The notes under the pieces: generated by a model
What the model saw: the letters and a program-made list of their open reading frames with translations, nothing else
What the model was told of the DNA's origin: nothing
Databases searched by the model: none
Program-made: the position numbers and the translations under genes
DNA from: Ectopseudomonas toyotomiensis
GTDB lineage: Bacteria; Pseudomonadota; Gammaproteobacteria; Pseudomonadales; Pseudomonadaceae
Length of the DNA: 64,000 nt
Direction: 5' to 3'
Assembly: GCF_900115695.1 (NCBI RefSeq)
Contig: NZ_FOXK01000011.1
Coordinates: 1 to 64,000, forward strand
Shown: piece after piece, positions 33,661 to 42,550 of the stretch
How positions within the stretch are numbered: the first letter of the stretch is position 1
Layout: each line of letters starts with the position of its first letter

Positions 33661-34323
33661 ATGTATGCGAACCTCTATACCCTTCTCACCCGCCCGGACC
33701 GCGCCTGGACGGCAATTCGTCAGGATGAAAAGCGCAACAGCGCCAACTACCTACCCTACCTGCTGCTTTTCAGCCTGTTGCCGGCAGTTTGCCTGTTCAT
33801 CGGCACTCATTGGGTGGGCTGGAGTCTGGTAGACGAAGAGCGCATTCGCCTGGAGGTCGCGAGTGCCCTGCAACTGAGCGGGCTGCTTTATCTGGCTACG
33901 CTGGTCGGCGTTTTCATCATGGGTTACTTCCTGCGCTACATGTCGCGCACCTTCGAGGCCAGGCCCACCTTCAACCAGTGCATCGGCTTCATCGCCTACG
34001 CCTGCACGCCCTTCTTCCTGGCCGGTATCGCCGCGCTCTACCCCACACGCTGGCTGGCAATCAGCGTCCTGCTACTCGCCTGCGCCCATGCCGCCTACCT
34101 GATTTATGTCGGGCTGCCTCGCTTCATGCGCATCGACAACCAACAGGGTTTCCTCTACGCCTCCTCGATGATTGGCGTGGGGCTGCTGGTAATCGTCACC
34201 ATTCTGGTCAGCATGATCCTGTTCTGGACCTACACCCTGGAGCCGGAGTATCAGCGCACGGTGCAGCAGGACCAAAGCCGCGGCACGCAGGAACAACGAA
34301 TGCAGGCGCCAGGGGACGAGTGA
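33661..34323 (+). CDS. Yip1 family inner-membrane protein, second paralogue
   Basis: A 220-residue protein with the same plan as its neighbour: YTLLTRPDRAWTAIRQDE at the start, then about five membrane helices (LPYLLLFSLLPAVCLFIG, LYLATLVGVFIMGYFL, FLAGIAALYP, VGLLVIVTILVSMILFW) and a hydrophilic Gln-rich tail. Shared motifs such as MSRTFEARPTFNQCIGFIAY against MARTYDANPSLTQCVVFAAY show a tandem duplication. The ribosome site is weak and a separate promoter is implied by the terminator between them. Confidence 0.83.
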   Translation: MYANLYTLLTRPDRAWTAIRQDEKRNSANYLPYLLLFSLLPAVCLFIGTHWVGWSLVDEERIRLEVASALQLSGLLYLATLVGVFIMGYFLRYMSRTFEARPTFNQCIGFIAYACTPFFLAGIAALYPTRWLAISVLLLACAHAAYLIYVGLPRFMRIDNQQGFLYASSMIGVGLLVIVTILVSMILFWTYTLEPEYQRTVQQDQSRGTQEQRMQAPGDE

Positions 34324-34384
34324 TACCTGCGCTGGCTGTCGGCTTGCGGCATAATTCACGCTCAGCCTGCACCAGCGCCTGTCC

Positions 34385-34879
34385 ATGCCCGAACAGATTC
34401 ACGCCCGCGTCGAAGCCTGCTACCAGCAGGCCGAAACCTTCTTCAAGCAACGCTTTGCCCGCCCCGAAATCAGCTTCAAGCTACGCGGGCAGAAGGCCGG
34501 TGTCGCGCACCTGACGGAAAACAAGCTGCGCTTCAACCTGCAGCTGTACCGGGCCAACCAGGAAGACTTCCTGCGCCAGACGGTGCCGCACGAAGTCGCC
34601 CACATGGTCGCCCATCAGCTATTCGGCCCACGCATTCAGCCGCACGGCGAGGAGTGGCAGCTGATCATGCGCGGCGTCTACGAGCTGCCGCCGCATCGCT
34701 GCCACAGCTACGAAGTCGAGCGGCGCAAGGTCAGTCGCTTCATCTATCGTTGTAGCTGCGCGGATGGCGAGTTCCCCTTCTCGGCCCAGCGTCACGCCCT
34801 GGTCGCCAAGGGCCGCCGCTACTACTGCCGGCGTTGCAAGGTGACGCTGACCTTCAGTGGTGAGCAGCGTCATGAGTGA
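34385..34879 (+). CDS. sprT: SprT family zinc metalloprotease-like protein
   Basis: A 164-residue protein. HEVAH (H69, E70, H73) is the zincin active site, with H87 in PHGEEW as the third ligand. C-terminal YRCSC and YYCRRC pairs form the zinc-ribbon end of the SprT family. Eukaryotic relatives (Spartan) cut DNA-protein crosslinks; the bacterial role is less clear. Length matches E. coli SprT (165). Confidence 0.92.
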   Translation: MPEQIHARVEACYQQAETFFKQRFARPEISFKLRGQKAGVAHLTENKLRFNLQLYRANQEDFLRQTVPHEVAHMVAHQLFGPRIQPHGEEWQLIMRGVYELPPHRCHSYEVERRKVSRFIYRCSCADGEFPFSAQRHALVAKGRRYYCRRCKVTLTFSGEQRHE

Positions 34880-34902
34880 TGGGGGAAACTCCATAACGCC
34901 TC

Positions 34903-34960
34903 GGTGCGCACGGCGCACCCTACGCCCGTATCGAAGTCCCGCAGGGTGCTCTGTGCGCAC
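34903..34960. repeat. Imperfect inverted repeat, second REP-like family
   Basis: GTGCGCACGGCGCACCCT is mirrored by AGGGTGCTCTGTGCGCAC about 20 bases on. It lies between convergent sprT and the CoA-transferase gene and probably acts as a transcript end for both. Confidence 0.65.
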
Positions 34961-34989
34961 TGACATTGCCAGACAGTGAGCCGTTCGAC

Positions 34990-36171
34990 TCAACCCAGCG
35001 CCTTAGCCCTCCTCAACGCCGCGATCTGTTCGGCGTCATAACCCAGCTCCGCCAAGACTTCGACGGTATGCGCGCCAACCGCTGCACCGACATGCCGTGG
35101 TGGCGGCAGCCCTTCGGAGAACTTCAGCGGGCAAGCCAGCTGCGACTGCGCGGGCAGCCCCTCACGCGGCACTTCGACGACCAGCCCGCGAGACTTGATC
35201 TGCGGATGCTGCACCGCTTCGGAAAGCGGCAACATGGGTTCGACGCAGGCGTCAAGCTCAGCGAAGACTTCGCACCATTGCGCGAAATCGCGCTTCTCGA
35301 ACTCGATCTCGATCTCACGCTTGAGCGCGCGCTGATCCTCGGGCCTCTGCGACAGGCCGCGTGCTGCCAGTTCGGGACGGCCAATGGCGGCGCAGAACTG
35401 CTGCATGAATTGGGGTTCCAGGCTGCCGACGGAGAACCAGCGACCGTCGCGCGTGCGGTAGTAGTCGTAAAAGCTGCCGCCATTGAGCGCCTGGTTTTCC
35501 ATATCAGGCTCGACGCCGGCACCGAGGTAACCAGCGCCCGCCATGCCATGCAGGCTGAAGGCGCAGTCGGTCATGCTCACGTCGACCTGCTGCCCCACGC
35601 CGGTGGCCTGGCGCTGCACCACAGCCGCGAGCAGACCGATCACCCCATGCAGCGAGCCGCCCGCCAGGTCGGCCAGTTGCACGCCGAGCGGCAATGGGCC
35701 GCTGTCGCGGCGCCCGGTGTAGCTGGCAATGCCGGCCAGCGCCAGGTAGTTGATGTCGTGCCCGGCGCGATCACGATACGGCCCGGTCTGGCCATAGCCC
35801 GTGATCGACACGTAGATCAGCCGTGGGTTGATCGTCTTGAGTGCCTCGTAGCCGACGCCCAGCTTGTCCATCACACCGGGTCGAAACTGCTCGAGCACGA
35901 TGTCGTACTCGCTCACCAGCTGCCTGACTACCTCGACCGCTTCAGGACGCTTGAGATCGAGGGCGATGCTGCGCTTGTTGCGGTTGAGGTAGGCGTGGCT
36001 GGTGGAGGTTCCACCATCGTGCGGCGGCAGCACGCGCACCAGATCCATGCGCGTGGGCGACTCTACCCGCAGCACCTCGGCGCCCATGTCTGCCAGCAGC
36101 AGTGACGCGAACGGCCCAGGCAGCAGCGTGGAAAAATCGAGAACCTTCAGCGATGACAACGGGCCGGACAT
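34990..36171 (-). CDS. CaiB/BaiF family CoA-transferase or acyl-CoA racemase
   Basis: A 393-residue class III enzyme. LLPGPFASLLLADMGAEVLR at the start, NRNKRSIALDLK and the conserved GHDINYLALAG (Asp carrying CoA in the catalytic cycle) are typical, and the sequence is close to alpha-methylacyl-CoA racemases. Either CoA transfer or racemisation of a 2-methylacyl-CoA is possible. Last gene of the four-gene acyl-CoA operon (39922 to 34990), 36 bases after the ligase. Confidence 0.85.
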   Translation of the reverse strand: MSGPLSSLKVLDFSTLLPGPFASLLLADMGAEVLRVESPTRMDLVRVLPPHDGGTSTSHAYLNRNKRSIALDLKRPEAVEVVRQLVSEYDIVLEQFRPGVMDKLGVGYEALKTINPRLIYVSITGYGQTGPYRDRAGHDINYLALAGIASYTGRRDSGPLPLGVQLADLAGGSLHGVIGLLAAVVQRQATGVGQQVDVSMTDCAFSLHGMAGAGYLGAGVEPDMENQALNGGSFYDYYRTRDGRWFSVGSLEPQFMQQFCAAIGRPELAARGLSQRPEDQRALKREIEIEFEKRDFAQWCEVFAELDACVEPMLPLSEAVQHPQIKSRGLVVEVPREGLPAQSQLACPLKFSEGLPPPRHVGAAVGAHTVEVLAELGYDAEQIAALRRAKALG

Positions 36172-36207
36172 GGCGACTCCAGATTACAAAAAGTGGCACA
36201 GGGCGAA

Positions 36208-37854
36208 TCAGCGCTCCCAGACGATGACAGCATCACCGGGCATAGCGGCAATAGCCTCGGCATAACGTACCTCCAGCACATTGCGGCGAATTTTCATGGT
36301 CGGCGTCATGCTGCCGTTATCCACCGTCCAGGCCTCACTGACCAGATAGAAATGACTGACGCGCTCGTGCGCCTCGAGCCTTTGATTGACTGCATGTAGA
36401 TGCTCGGCAAGTGACTGGCCGAGCATCTCGCGTGGTTGCTGGCGGGCAGCAGGCGAGAGTTCGATCAGCGCCAGCGGTTGATCGAGATTGCTGCCCATCA
36501 GGCACACCTGCTCGACCCAGTGACTCTTGGCGATCTCGCCCTCGATGGGTGCCGGCGCCACGTACTTGCCCTTGCTGGTCTTGAAGATGTCCTTGACCCG
36601 CCCGGTGATGCGCAGGTAGCCCGCCTCGTCCAACTGGCCGCGATCACCTGTGTGCAACCAGCCATCCTTGAGCGTCTCGGCGGTCTTCTCCGGCTCACGG
36701 TAATAGCCCTGCATCAGCGTCTCGCTGCGCAGCAGGATCTCGCCGCTGGCGTCGATGCGTACCTGCAGATGCGGCATCGGCCTGCCCACGGTACCGAAGC
36801 GCACCTGCCCGGGGCGATTGAAACAACCGTAGGCGAAGTGCTCGGTCATGCCGTAGCCCTCGCAAATGGTCATGCCCAGGCGCCGGTACCACTCCAGCAG
36901 CCCGTTGGAAATCGCCGCCGCACCGGACACCAGCACGCGCGCACGATCCAACCCCAACCCCGCCCGCACCTTGCGCGCCACCAGCCACCCCAGCAGCGGG
37001 ATACGCAGCAGACGCTCGAGCTTGTGCGCCGGCAACTTCTCCAGCACGCCCTGTTGAAAGCGCGTCCACAACCGTGGCACCGAGAAGAACACGGTGGGAC
37101 GCACCTGGCGCAGGTCGCTGGCGAAGGTCTCCAGCGACTCGACGAAGGCCACCGGTGCGCCGCAGTAGAGGCTGTTGAATTCGACCAGGAAGCGCTCGGC
37201 GGCATGCGATAGCGGCAGGTAGGAGAAGAACTGATCCTGCGGCGTCATGTTCAGCTCCGCCGTGGCGTTGGCCGCTGAGAACGCCATGGCGTGGGCCGAG
37301 AGCATGACGCCCTTGGGCTGCCCGGTGGTGCCGGAGGTATAGAGGATCGACAGCAGATCCTCGCCGCGTTGCAGATGCGCGCCGAGCAGCGGCTCATGCG
37401 CCGCCAGCAAGGCCTGCCACTGGTGCTCGGCAGGCATGGTCGGATAGGGCATGGCGATGCGGGTGATATGCGCCGCGATACCGGTGGCCAGCTTGTCCGG
37501 CTCATCCAGCTTGCCAACCAGGATTACCTTGCAGCCCGCGTGCTCCAGCACGTAGGCGATCTGTTCCGGCGCCTGCAGCGGATACAGCGGCACGCTCACC
37601 AGTCCGGCGTGCTGGATCGCCAGGTCGCTGATAAACCATTCGGCGCAGTTCTTCGCCAGCAGCGCAACGCGCTCGCCCGGCACGCAGCCCAGCGCCAGCA
37701 GCGCACTGGCCAGGCGGCGCGCCTGCTCGTCGACCTGGCGCCAGGTGAAGTCATGCCACACGCCATTGACCGGCTGACGCAGCCAGACGGCATCGGGTTG
37801 CCGATCCAGCCAGTGGTTGAAGCGTTGCAGCGGCAGTTGCAATGGTTCGGTCAT
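36208..37854 (-). CDS. AMP-dependent acyl-CoA synthetase
   Basis: A 548-residue ANL-superfamily enzyme. ILYTSGTTGQPKGVM (about 169-183) is the AMP-binding P-loop, ICEGYGMTEH the A5 motif, TGDRGQLDEAGYLRITGR the A7-A8 hinge and KTSKGKYVAPAPIE the C-terminal domain start. Closest in style to long-chain fatty acyl-CoA synthetases, somewhat shorter than E. coli FadD (561). It probably activates the substrate of this operon. The true fatty acid is unknown. Confidence 0.9.
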   Translation of the reverse strand: MTEPLQLPLQRFNHWLDRQPDAVWLRQPVNGVWHDFTWRQVDEQARRLASALLALGCVPGERVALLAKNCAEWFISDLAIQHAGLVSVPLYPLQAPEQIAYVLEHAGCKVILVGKLDEPDKLATGIAAHITRIAMPYPTMPAEHQWQALLAAHEPLLGAHLQRGEDLLSILYTSGTTGQPKGVMLSAHAMAFSAANATAELNMTPQDQFFSYLPLSHAAERFLVEFNSLYCGAPVAFVESLETFASDLRQVRPTVFFSVPRLWTRFQQGVLEKLPAHKLERLLRIPLLGWLVARKVRAGLGLDRARVLVSGAAAISNGLLEWYRRLGMTICEGYGMTEHFAYGCFNRPGQVRFGTVGRPMPHLQVRIDASGEILLRSETLMQGYYREPEKTAETLKDGWLHTGDRGQLDEAGYLRITGRVKDIFKTSKGKYVAPAPIEGEIAKSHWVEQVCLMGSNLDQPLALIELSPAARQQPREMLGQSLAEHLHAVNQRLEAHERVSHFYLVSEAWTVDNGSMTPTMKIRRNVLEVRYAEAIAAMPGDAVIVWER

Positions 37855-37937
37855 CGCGGCGCACCTGTTGTCGGTTGTTGTGCGGGGCCAGCGGCAGATC
37901 CCGGCATGGCGCCGGGGGTGTATCGATCAGTCGGACA

Positions 37938-38759
37938 TTACAGGCCAAACACCCGGCGGGCGTTACCGTACAGAAATTGTGCCTCCACCTCGGCGGCCAG
38001 ACCGAGTTCCTTGACCTGGGCCATGCAGCGGCTCAGGGACAGTTGGGGGAAGTTGCTGCCGAACAGCACCTTGTGCGCGCCGTAGCTCTGCATGTAATGC
38101 AGCAGCTGCGCCGGGTAATAACGAGGCAGATAGGCCGAGGTATCGATGAAGACGTTATCGTGCTTCCAGGCCACGCCGATCATCTCGTCCGTCCAAGGAT
38201 GGCCAATATGCCCGGCGACGATGCGCAGCTCCGGGAAGTCCAACGCCACCTCGTCCAGATAGGGTACCGGTCGCCCGGTTTCCGACGGCAGCAGCGGGCC
38301 GGTATGGCCAACCTGAGTGCAGAAGGGAATATCCAGCTCGATGCACTTCACGTACAGCGGGTAGTAGCGCCGGTCGTTCGGCGGCAACTTCCACAGCCAG
38401 GGCACGATGCGCAGTGCCTTGCAGCCCAGCTCGTGCACGGCCCGCTCCAGCTCGCGCACGGCGGCCATCGGCTTGCTCAGATCGACAGTAGCCACGCCGA
38501 CGAAGCGCTCGGGAAAGGCCCGGGTAAACTCGGCGATATCATCGTTGCTGAACACCCAACCCTCGGGGCGGCACCAGGCGGCCAGCATCAGCTTGTCGAC
38601 ACCCGCCTCGTCCATCAATGCGATGGTCTCCTCGGGACCGAGTCGCACATCCAGCAGGTGCGCACTGCCGGACTTCTCGAATAGCCGCGCCACTTCCGGC
38701 ATGCGCTCGCGCAGTTGGCCACCGGCGGGCTGAGCCCATGCGTCAATCGCAAGATTCAT
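37938..38759 (-). CDS. Amidohydrolase-fold (ACMSD-like) protein
   Basis: A 273-residue TIM-barrel protein; ATG 38759 has GGAGAG 7 bases before it. GHIGHPW (about 190) and FGSNFPQLSL (about 235) are barrel motifs of the amidohydrolase-2 family, but the N-terminal metal motif reads IDAWAQ instead of DxHxH, and the last Asp is Asn (SNFP). It is therefore in a variant subfamily often found with acyl-CoA genes, possibly binding no or one metal. Role in the operon unknown, perhaps a hydrolase or decarboxylase. Confidence 0.75.
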   Translation of the reverse strand: MNLAIDAWAQPAGGQLRERMPEVARLFEKSGSAHLLDVRLGPEETIALMDEAGVDKLMLAAWCRPEGWVFSNDDIAEFTRAFPERFVGVATVDLSKPMAAVRELERAVHELGCKALRIVPWLWKLPPNDRRYYPLYVKCIELDIPFCTQVGHTGPLLPSETGRPVPYLDEVALDFPELRIVAGHIGHPWTDEMIGVAWKHDNVFIDTSAYLPRYYPAQLLHYMQSYGAHKVLFGSNFPQLSLSRCMAQVKELGLAAEVEAQFLYGNARRVFGL

Positions 38760-38782
38760 ATCCACTCTCCGTCAAACGGCCG

Positions 38783-39922
38783 CTACAGCTTCATACCGCG
38801 GCTGATGATTTCCTTCATGATTTCCGAGGTACCGGCGAAGATGCGCTGGATGCGCGCGTTCGCGTACATCTTGCAGATCGGGTATTCCCACATGTAGCCC
38901 CAGCCGCCATGCAGCTGCACACCCTCGTCCACCACCTTGCAGAGCAGCTCGGTGGTGAACAGTTTGGCCTCTGCGGCGACTTCTGCACTGAGCTTCTTCT
39001 GGTTGTGATCCATCACGCAGCGGTCGGTGAACACCTGGGCCACGTCGATCTGGGTGCGCATCTCGGCCACCTTGAAACGGGTGTTCTGGAAATGCGCCAC
39101 CGGGCGGCCGAAGGCCTGGCGTTCCTTGACGTACTCGATGGTGGTCTGCAGGGCCGCCTCGGCGCCGGCCACCGCGCCACAGGCATTGGTCAGGCGCTCC
39201 TGGGCGAGCATGTTCATCAGGTAGAAGAAGCCGCCCTTGGCATCGCCCAAGAGGTTCTCCTTGGGCACCTTGACGTCGTTGAAGAACAGCTCGGCGGTGT
39301 CCTGGCTGTGCATGCCGAGCTTCTTCAGTTTCTTGCCGCGCTCGAAACCCGCCATGCCGCGCTCCACCAAAAACAGGCCCATGGCGTGCTTGTTGGCCGG
39401 GTCGGTCTTGGCTGCGACTATCACCACATCGGCCAGATAGCCATTGGAGATGAACACCTTAGAGCCGTTGAGCAGCCAATGATCGCCCTTGTCCACCGCC
39501 GTGGTGCGCATGCCGGCGAGGTCGGAGCCCGCTGACGGCTCGGTCATCGCCACCGCCAGGATGGTCTCGCCACTGATGATGCCCGGCAGCAACCGCGCTT
39601 TCTGCTCGGCAGTGCCGTACTCGGCGATATAGGGGCCGCACAATGCCGAGTGCAGCGGGATCATGAAACCCGGTTCGTTGATGCGCGCCAGCTCCTCGCA
39701 CATGATCTGCTCGTAGCGAAAGTCCTTGAGCCCGGCACCGCCGTACTCCTCGTCCGCCCAGGGCAGCAGAAAACCCATCTCGCCGGCTTTGCGCCACACG
39801 CTGCGATCAACCACCCCAGCGGCCTCCCACTCCTCCTGATGCGGCACCACCTCTTTATCTAGAAACGCGGCGAAAGCGTCGCGGAACAGGTTGTGCTCGG
39901 TGTCGAAATGGTTGCGTTGCAT
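38783..39922 (-). CDS. Acyl-CoA dehydrogenase
   Basis: A 379-residue flavoenzyme, first gene of the operon. AVAMTEPSAGSDLAGMRTTA (about 128-147) is the FAD/substrate loop, ERQAFGRPVAHFQ the central family block and QLHGGWGYMWEYPICKMYAN with RIQRIFAGTSEIMKEIISR the C-terminal signature, whose GTSE region sits at the catalytic base. It should introduce the 2,3 double bond into an acyl-CoA using ETF. Divergent AraC gene begins 163 bases away. Confidence 0.93.
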   Translation of the reverse strand: MQRNHFDTEHNLFRDAFAAFLDKEVVPHQEEWEAAGVVDRSVWRKAGEMGFLLPWADEEYGGAGLKDFRYEQIMCEELARINEPGFMIPLHSALCGPYIAEYGTAEQKARLLPGIISGETILAVAMTEPSAGSDLAGMRTTAVDKGDHWLLNGSKVFISNGYLADVVIVAAKTDPANKHAMGLFLVERGMAGFERGKKLKKLGMHSQDTAELFFNDVKVPKENLLGDAKGGFFYLMNMLAQERLTNACGAVAGAEAALQTTIEYVKERQAFGRPVAHFQNTRFKVAEMRTQIDVAQVFTDRCVMDHNQKKLSAEVAAEAKLFTTELLCKVVDEGVQLHGGWGYMWEYPICKMYANARIQRIFAGTSEIMKEIISRGMKL

Positions 39923-40085
39923 GGGGCGGGTCCTCCGCTGTTGTTATGCCCTTGAGGTTAAGGGCCGCCCCGCCGCCTCTCAATGACCCATGCGCTCAGC
40001 CTCGGTTGACCCAATCGCTCGGTTGGCTTGCCCTGGCTGGGAGCAACTGCCTACCATCGACCACCCTCGCTTTCGGAAACCCAGC

Positions 40086-41084
40086 ATGCGCGAACGCACC
40101 ATTGCCAGCCACTTCGTCCGCGCCGCCCTGCGCGGTGCGGATCGCCAGGGCCTGGCCTGCGAGCTGATACTGCGTCAGGCTGGCATCCAGAGCGCCGTGC
40201 TGGTCGAGCCGCGCGCACGCATCGCCCCGGAACAGTTCGCCCGGCTGATGCAACTGCTTTGGGAAGCGCTGGACGACGAATACCTCGGGTTCGGCCGCCA
40301 GCCGAGCAAACGCGGCACCTTCGCCATGATGGGCCACGCCATCATCCACTGCCGCAGCCTGGAAAAAGCCCTGAGCCGTGGCGCGATGTTCTACGGCCTG
40401 TTTCCCGACGCACCAGGCATCAGCCTGCAACGCGAAGGCGACTGGGCACGCCTGAGCGTGGACGACAGCACGCTATGGGACCCGGATCATTTTCTGGTGG
40501 AGAGCCTGCTGGTGATCTGGCACCGCCTCGGCAGTTGGCTGATCGGCCAGCGCATCCGCCTGGAAGAAGCCACCTTCGCCTACCCCGAACCCGCGCATGC
40601 CGCCGAATACGAGCTGCTGTTCCCCTGCAATCGACGTTTTGCCGCCGCGCAAAACAGCCTGCTGTTCCACGCCCGCTACCTGGCGATGCCTCTGCTACAG
40701 GACGAACGCACGCTCAAGCAATTCCTGGAGCACTCCCCCGCCGACCTGCTGGCCCGCCCGGACAGCGGCGACAGCCTGATCAGCCAGATTCGTCGCCTGC
40801 TCGGCCGCGACTGCCGCACCTGGCCGGACCTGGAGCAGGTCGCCCAACAACTGCACACCAGCCCGCAAACCCTGCGTCGTCACTTACGCGAGGAAGGCAC
40901 CAGCTTCCAGGAACTCAAGGACCATCTGCGCCGCGACCTCGCCATCTACCACCTGGGCCGCGACGAACTGGCGATTCAGGACATCGCCGAACAACTCGGC
41001 TTCTCCGAGCCCTCGGCCTTTCACCGCGCGTTCAAGAAATGGACGGGGCTGACACCAGGGGCTTATCGGGCACAGGAGGGATGA
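40086..41084 (+). CDS. AraC family transcriptional regulator
   Basis: A 332-residue regulator with an arabinose-binding-like N-terminal sensor (about 15-200) and C-terminal AraC HTH pair (about 230-325; LEQVAQQLHTSPQTLRRHLR ... DIAEQLGFSEPSAFHRAFKKW). The start at 40086 is chosen over a longer open frame. Placed head-to-head with the acyl-CoA operon, which it most likely activates in response to a pathway intermediate; that is inference. Confidence 0.9.
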   Translation: MRERTIASHFVRAALRGADRQGLACELILRQAGIQSAVLVEPRARIAPEQFARLMQLLWEALDDEYLGFGRQPSKRGTFAMMGHAIIHCRSLEKALSRGAMFYGLFPDAPGISLQREGDWARLSVDDSTLWDPDHFLVESLLVIWHRLGSWLIGQRIRLEEATFAYPEPAHAAEYELLFPCNRRFAAAQNSLLFHARYLAMPLLQDERTLKQFLEHSPADLLARPDSGDSLISQIRRLLGRDCRTWPDLEQVAQQLHTSPQTLRRHLREEGTSFQELKDHLRRDLAIYHLGRDELAIQDIAEQLGFSEPSAFHRAFKKWTGLTPGAYRAQEG

Positions 41085-41200
41085 GCCAATTCGCTCAGCC
41101 ATATGCGGAAACATTTGCATTGGCGGTCTGACCGATTATGCCCTAGATATTAAATTGATGACCTCAGCATCATTATCCCCCCCGGCAAAGGCCTGCCACG

Positions 41201-42511
41201 ATGTTCACGACCAGACTGAAGCAAGAGTTAAAAGCATTGCGCGAAGAACTGTCGCTTTTCGAGCAGGTGCGCGACAGCCTCGACAAAGAAATGATCGCCG
41301 CCTCCCTCGACCCGCAGGGGCGCTTTCTCTCGGTCAATGCCAATTTCGAGAAAGAGATGCTCTACCGCGCCGATCAGATCCTCGGCCGCCCTCTGCTGGA
41401 GCTGATACCGAATCACCTGCGTAACCAGGACTTCTTTCACCGGGTTCGTCATGCCCTCGAACGCGGCGAACACTTGGCCGGGGTGATCCGCCTCAAACGG
41501 GGTAATGGCGAGGAGGCCTGGCTGCGCTCGATCCTACAGCCGATACGCAACAGCCAGAACCAACTGCAGTCCTTCTCGATCTATGCCAGCGACCTGACGC
41601 GCACCATCGAGACTTCACGCGAACATGAAAACCTGGTCAAGGCGCTGCAACGCTCCACCGCCGTGATTGAGTTCAATCTCGACGGTGAGATCGACACAGC
41701 CAACCAGCCCTTTCTCGACGCCATGGGTTATAACCTCGCGCAGATAAAGGGTAAGCATCACCGCATCTTCTGTGACCCTGCGATGGTCAACTCGCCGGAG
41801 TACCAACGCTTCTGGGAACAACTGCGCCGCGGAGAATTCGTTACCGGACGCTTCAAGCGAGTCGATGCCCACGGCCGGGAAGTCTGGCTGGAGGCGTCCT
41901 ATAACCCAGTCACTGACGCTCAAGGCAACCTCTACAAGGTGGTGAAGTTCGCCACCGTGATCACCGACCAGGTCAACCGAGAAAGCGCCGTGGCCGAAGC
42001 CGCTGGCATCGCCTTCGAGACCTCGAAAGGCACGGACGATAGCGCCAAGAACGGCGCGACTGTAGTGCAGCAGATGCTCGATGCCATGCGTGAACTGTCC
42101 GCGCGCATGCAGGAAGCGGCACAGGGCATCGAGGCGCTGGACAAGCAGTCGCAGATCATCGGCTCCATCGTCAAGAACATCAGCAGCATCGCCGACCAGA
42201 CCAACCTGCTGGCCCTCAATGCCGCCATCGAGGCGGCGCGCGCCGGCGAGCAGGGCCGTGGTTTCGCCGTGGTGGCCGATGAGGTTCGCCAACTGGCTTC
42301 GCGTACCAGTGCAGCGACGGAAGAAATCGCCCAGGTGGTCGGACAGAACCAGCAGTTGGCAGAACGCGCGGTCGAGCTGATCGACCGCGGCAAGACCCAG
42401 GCGGAGCGCGGCTTGGAGCTTTCCGCTCAGGCCGGACAAGTGATCGCCGAAATTCAGGATGGTGCCAAGCACGTGGTCAATGCGGTGGAGCGCTTTGCGA
42501 CGCAGTTGTAA
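41201..42511 (+). CDS. Soluble PAS-PAS methyl-accepting chemotaxis-type protein (BdlA-like)
   Basis: A 436-residue protein with no membrane segment. Two PAS domains (about 28-130, ASLDPQGRFLSVNANFEKEM; about 150-262, VIEFNLDGEIDTANQPFLDA) precede a short MCP signalling domain (about 265-436) with the conserved hairpin tip SIADQTNLLALNAAIEAARA. The architecture is that of P. aeruginosa BdlA, which acts in biofilm dispersion. There is no HAMP domain and no C-terminal tethering pentapeptide. PAS domains could sense oxygen or redox through a bound cofactor; none is proven. Confidence 0.88.
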   Translation: MFTTRLKQELKALREELSLFEQVRDSLDKEMIAASLDPQGRFLSVNANFEKEMLYRADQILGRPLLELIPNHLRNQDFFHRVRHALERGEHLAGVIRLKRGNGEEAWLRSILQPIRNSQNQLQSFSIYASDLTRTIETSREHENLVKALQRSTAVIEFNLDGEIDTANQPFLDAMGYNLAQIKGKHHRIFCDPAMVNSPEYQRFWEQLRRGEFVTGRFKRVDAHGREVWLEASYNPVTDAQGNLYKVVKFATVITDQVNRESAVAEAAGIAFETSKGTDDSAKNGATVVQQMLDAMRELSARMQEAAQGIEALDKQSQIIGSIVKNISSIADQTNLLALNAAIEAARAGEQGRGFAVVADEVRQLASRTSAATEEIAQVVGQNQQLAERAVELIDRGKTQAERGLELSAQAGQVIAEIQDGAKHVVNAVERFATQL

Positions 42512-42550
42512 TACCGCCGGAGCGCAGCATTGCAGCAGTAACGACTGCCG

